Below, piece by piece: positions 60,162-61,265 of a stretch of DNA of 61,265 bases. The DNA comes from Galbibacter kalidii. Its GTDB lineage: Bacteria > Bacteroidota > Bacteroidia > Flavobacteriales > Flavobacteriaceae. The position numbers were made by a program, and so were the translations under genes. The stretch spans positions 1-61,265 of the forward strand of contig NZ_JAPFGA010000018.1 of NCBI RefSeq assembly GCF_026241135.1, read 5' to 3'. Position 1 is the stretch's first letter, and every line of letters begins with the position of its first letter. The notes below the pieces were generated by a model. That model was not told the DNA's origin, ran no database searches, and saw nothing but the letters and a program-made list of their open reading frames with translations.

Positions 60162-61115
60162 TTATTTAAAGAAGGAGTCTACAAATTCGTATTTATTGAA
60201 CACCTGAAGGTCTTCTATCCCCTCACCAATACCGATATATTTTACCGGAATTCGAAATTCGTCTGAGATTCCAATCACCACACCTCCTTTAGCGGTACCG
60301 TCCAGCTTGGTAACAGCCAATGAAGTCACTTCGGTCGCTTTGGTGAATTGTTTTGCCTGCTCAAAAGCATTTTGTCCGGTAGAACCATCCAACACCAAGA
60401 GCACCTCATGCGGAGCATCGCCCACAACTTTTTGCATCACGCGTTTCACTTTGGTAAGTTCGTTCATCAAGTTTACTTTGTTGTGCAATCTTCCTGCGGT
60501 ATCGATAATTACCACATCGGCATCTTGAGTAACTGCTGATTTTAAGGTATCGAAGGCCACGGAAGCAGGATCGCTTCCCATTTGTTGTTTTATAATAGGC
60601 ACATCTACTCTATCTGCCCATATCTGCAATTGATCGATTGCTGCTGCCCTGAATGTATCTGCTGCGCCCAAAACCACTTTCTTCCCTTGTTTTTTAAATT
60701 GATAGGCAAGTTTCCCGATGGTCGTTGTTTTTCCAACGCCATTCACACCCACCACCATCAAAACATAGGGCTTTTTATCAGCTGGAACCACAAAGTCTTT
60801 TTCTTCACCCGAATTGGTTTCAGAAAGCAGTCCGGCAATTTCTTCCCTCAAAATCAGGTTGAGCTCGTCTGTTCCCAGGTACTTATCCTTTGCAACACGC
60901 TCTTCAATACGTTCGATAACCTTCAAAGTGGTGTTCACTCCCACATCACTGGTCACTAGCACCTCTTCAAGGCTGTCTAAAACCTCGTCATCTACCTTGG
61001 ATTTTCCAGCTACTGCCTTTCCTAATTTTGAAAAGAAACTGTCTTTGGATTTTTCAAGTCCTTTATCTAAAGTTTCTTTTTTTTCTGATGAAAATATCTT
61101 TTTAAATAGACTCAT
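60162..61115 (-). CDS. ftsY: Signal recognition particle receptor FtsY
   Basis: SRP GTPase of 317 residues that docks ribosomes with SRP at the membrane for co-translational insertion. The short basic N-terminus (MSLFKKIFSSEKKETLDKGL) replaces the long acidic domain of E. coli FtsY. G-motifs: GVNGVGKTTTIGKL, DTFRAAAIDQLQIWADR, DTAGRLHNK and TKLDGTAKGG, followed by the closing GEGIEDLQVFNKYEFVDSF. It leads the operon with the 91-residue gene and rimO. A 9-bp tandem repeat lies 12 bp upstream. Confidence 0.96.
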   Translation of the reverse strand: MSLFKKIFSSEKKETLDKGLEKSKDSFFSKLGKAVAGKSKVDDEVLDSLEEVLVTSDVGVNTTLKVIERIEERVAKDKYLGTDELNLILREEIAGLLSETNSGEEKDFVVPADKKPYVLMVVGVNGVGKTTTIGKLAYQFKKQGKKVVLGAADTFRAAAIDQLQIWADRVDVPIIKQQMGSDPASVAFDTLKSAVTQDADVVIIDTAGRLHNKVNLMNELTKVKRVMQKVVGDAPHEVLLVLDGSTGQNAFEQAKQFTKATEVTSLAVTKLDGTAKGGVVIGISDEFRIPVKYIGIGEGIEDLQVFNKYEFVDSFFK

Positions 61116-61127
61116 TTCTGTTATTCG

Positions 61128-61265
61128 TTGATTGGGTTAATTGAGTTGATTGGGTTAATTGGGTTGATTGGGTTGATTGGGTTGATTGGGTTGATTGGGT
61201 TGATTGGGTTGATTGGGTTGATTGGGTTGATTGGGTTGATTGGGTTGATTGGGTTGATTGGGTTG
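61128..61265. repeat. 9-bp tandem repeat (TTGATTGGG), 15 units to the window edge
   Basis: Units are exact except units 2 and 4 (TTAATTGAG, TTAATTGGG). The array runs past the window end. It lies directly upstream of ftsY on its 5' side, where leader or promoter should be. On the minus strand it reads CCCAATCAA. An early TAA in the flanking sequence makes coding unlikely; copy number may vary between strains. Confidence 0.9.

Noticed and set aside
61128-61265. Coding repeat (PNQ or LIG peptide)
   Set aside because: The 9-bp unit keeps frame, but a TAA lies between the array and ftsY on the minus strand and no start is visible in the window; better read as a non-coding array.

Overview
The window is a chromosomal segment of a member of the Bacteroidota, most likely family Flavobacteriaceae. 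The signs are: TAnnTTTG promoter -7 boxes in front of many genes; few Shine-Dalgarno sequences; gene content and order typical of that family (rlmD-DUF6452-DUF6048; a TPR gene-ribH-small basic protein-mutL-two rhomboids-EEP gene divergent from recF; ftsY-small membrane protein-rimO); IcmF mutase; type B L31; GSIII beside GSII; DUF4199, DUF6122 and DUF1684 proteins; many lipoproteins. No rRNA, tRNA, prophage, intact insertion sequence or CRISPR array was seen.

Layout. 0.2-7.6 kb: ornithine aminotransferase, RlmD with two envelope genes, a THUMP RNA methyltransferase, a ZIP transporter and a DUF4268 protein. 7.7-18.5 kb: a secreted oxidoreductase, a LolC/E-like permease head to head with a NamZ-type muramidase lipoprotein, a sterol-desaturase-like protein, a cysteine-cluster protein, methyltransferase, DUF1684 lipoprotein, a candidate structured RNA before an MFS transporter, and a hydrolase. 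18.4-25.5 kb: a possible toxin-antitoxin-like pair, then a long minus-strand block (EEP, two rhomboids, MutL, small protein, RibH, TPR protein) divergent from recF. 25.7-36.8 kb: recF, a 337-bp inverted-repeat element, DUF721, ndk, a PhoD-like phosphatase, a sugar nucleotidyltransferase, L31, DUF4199, a glycosyltransferase, phosphoglucomutase and an MsbA-like exporter. 37-42.4 kb: MepB, a 43-bp tandem repeat, a GlxA-like AraC regulator and a small-enzyme island (three VOC proteins, an SRPBCC protein, a RibD-like reductase) with a decayed SRPBCC gene. 42.6-51 kb: IcmF, PurU, PyrF, PrfA and PurM. 51-55.9 kb: a second candidate structured RNA, divergent glnN (GSIII) and glnA (GSII), and a Ca2+/cation antiporter. 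56-61.3 kb: a BlaI/BlaR1-like pair, small proteins, rimO and ftsY, ending in a 9-bp tandem repeat.

Most of the segment is housekeeping: translation and rRNA modification (RlmD, THUMP methyltransferase, PrfA, RimO, L31, FtsY), nucleotide, one-carbon and nitrogen metabolism (PurU, PurM, PyrF, Ndk, GSII, GSIII, RocD), DNA repair (RecF, MutL) and envelope work. The less ordinary material lies between genes: two candidate terminator-ended structured RNAs, several families of dispersed palindromes (one copy apparently read through in frame inside IcmF), a MITE-like element, tandem repeats of 43 and 9 bp, three possible gene remnants and nested operator-like repeats over the blaI promoter. I did not find a clear new multi-gene defence or biosynthetic system.
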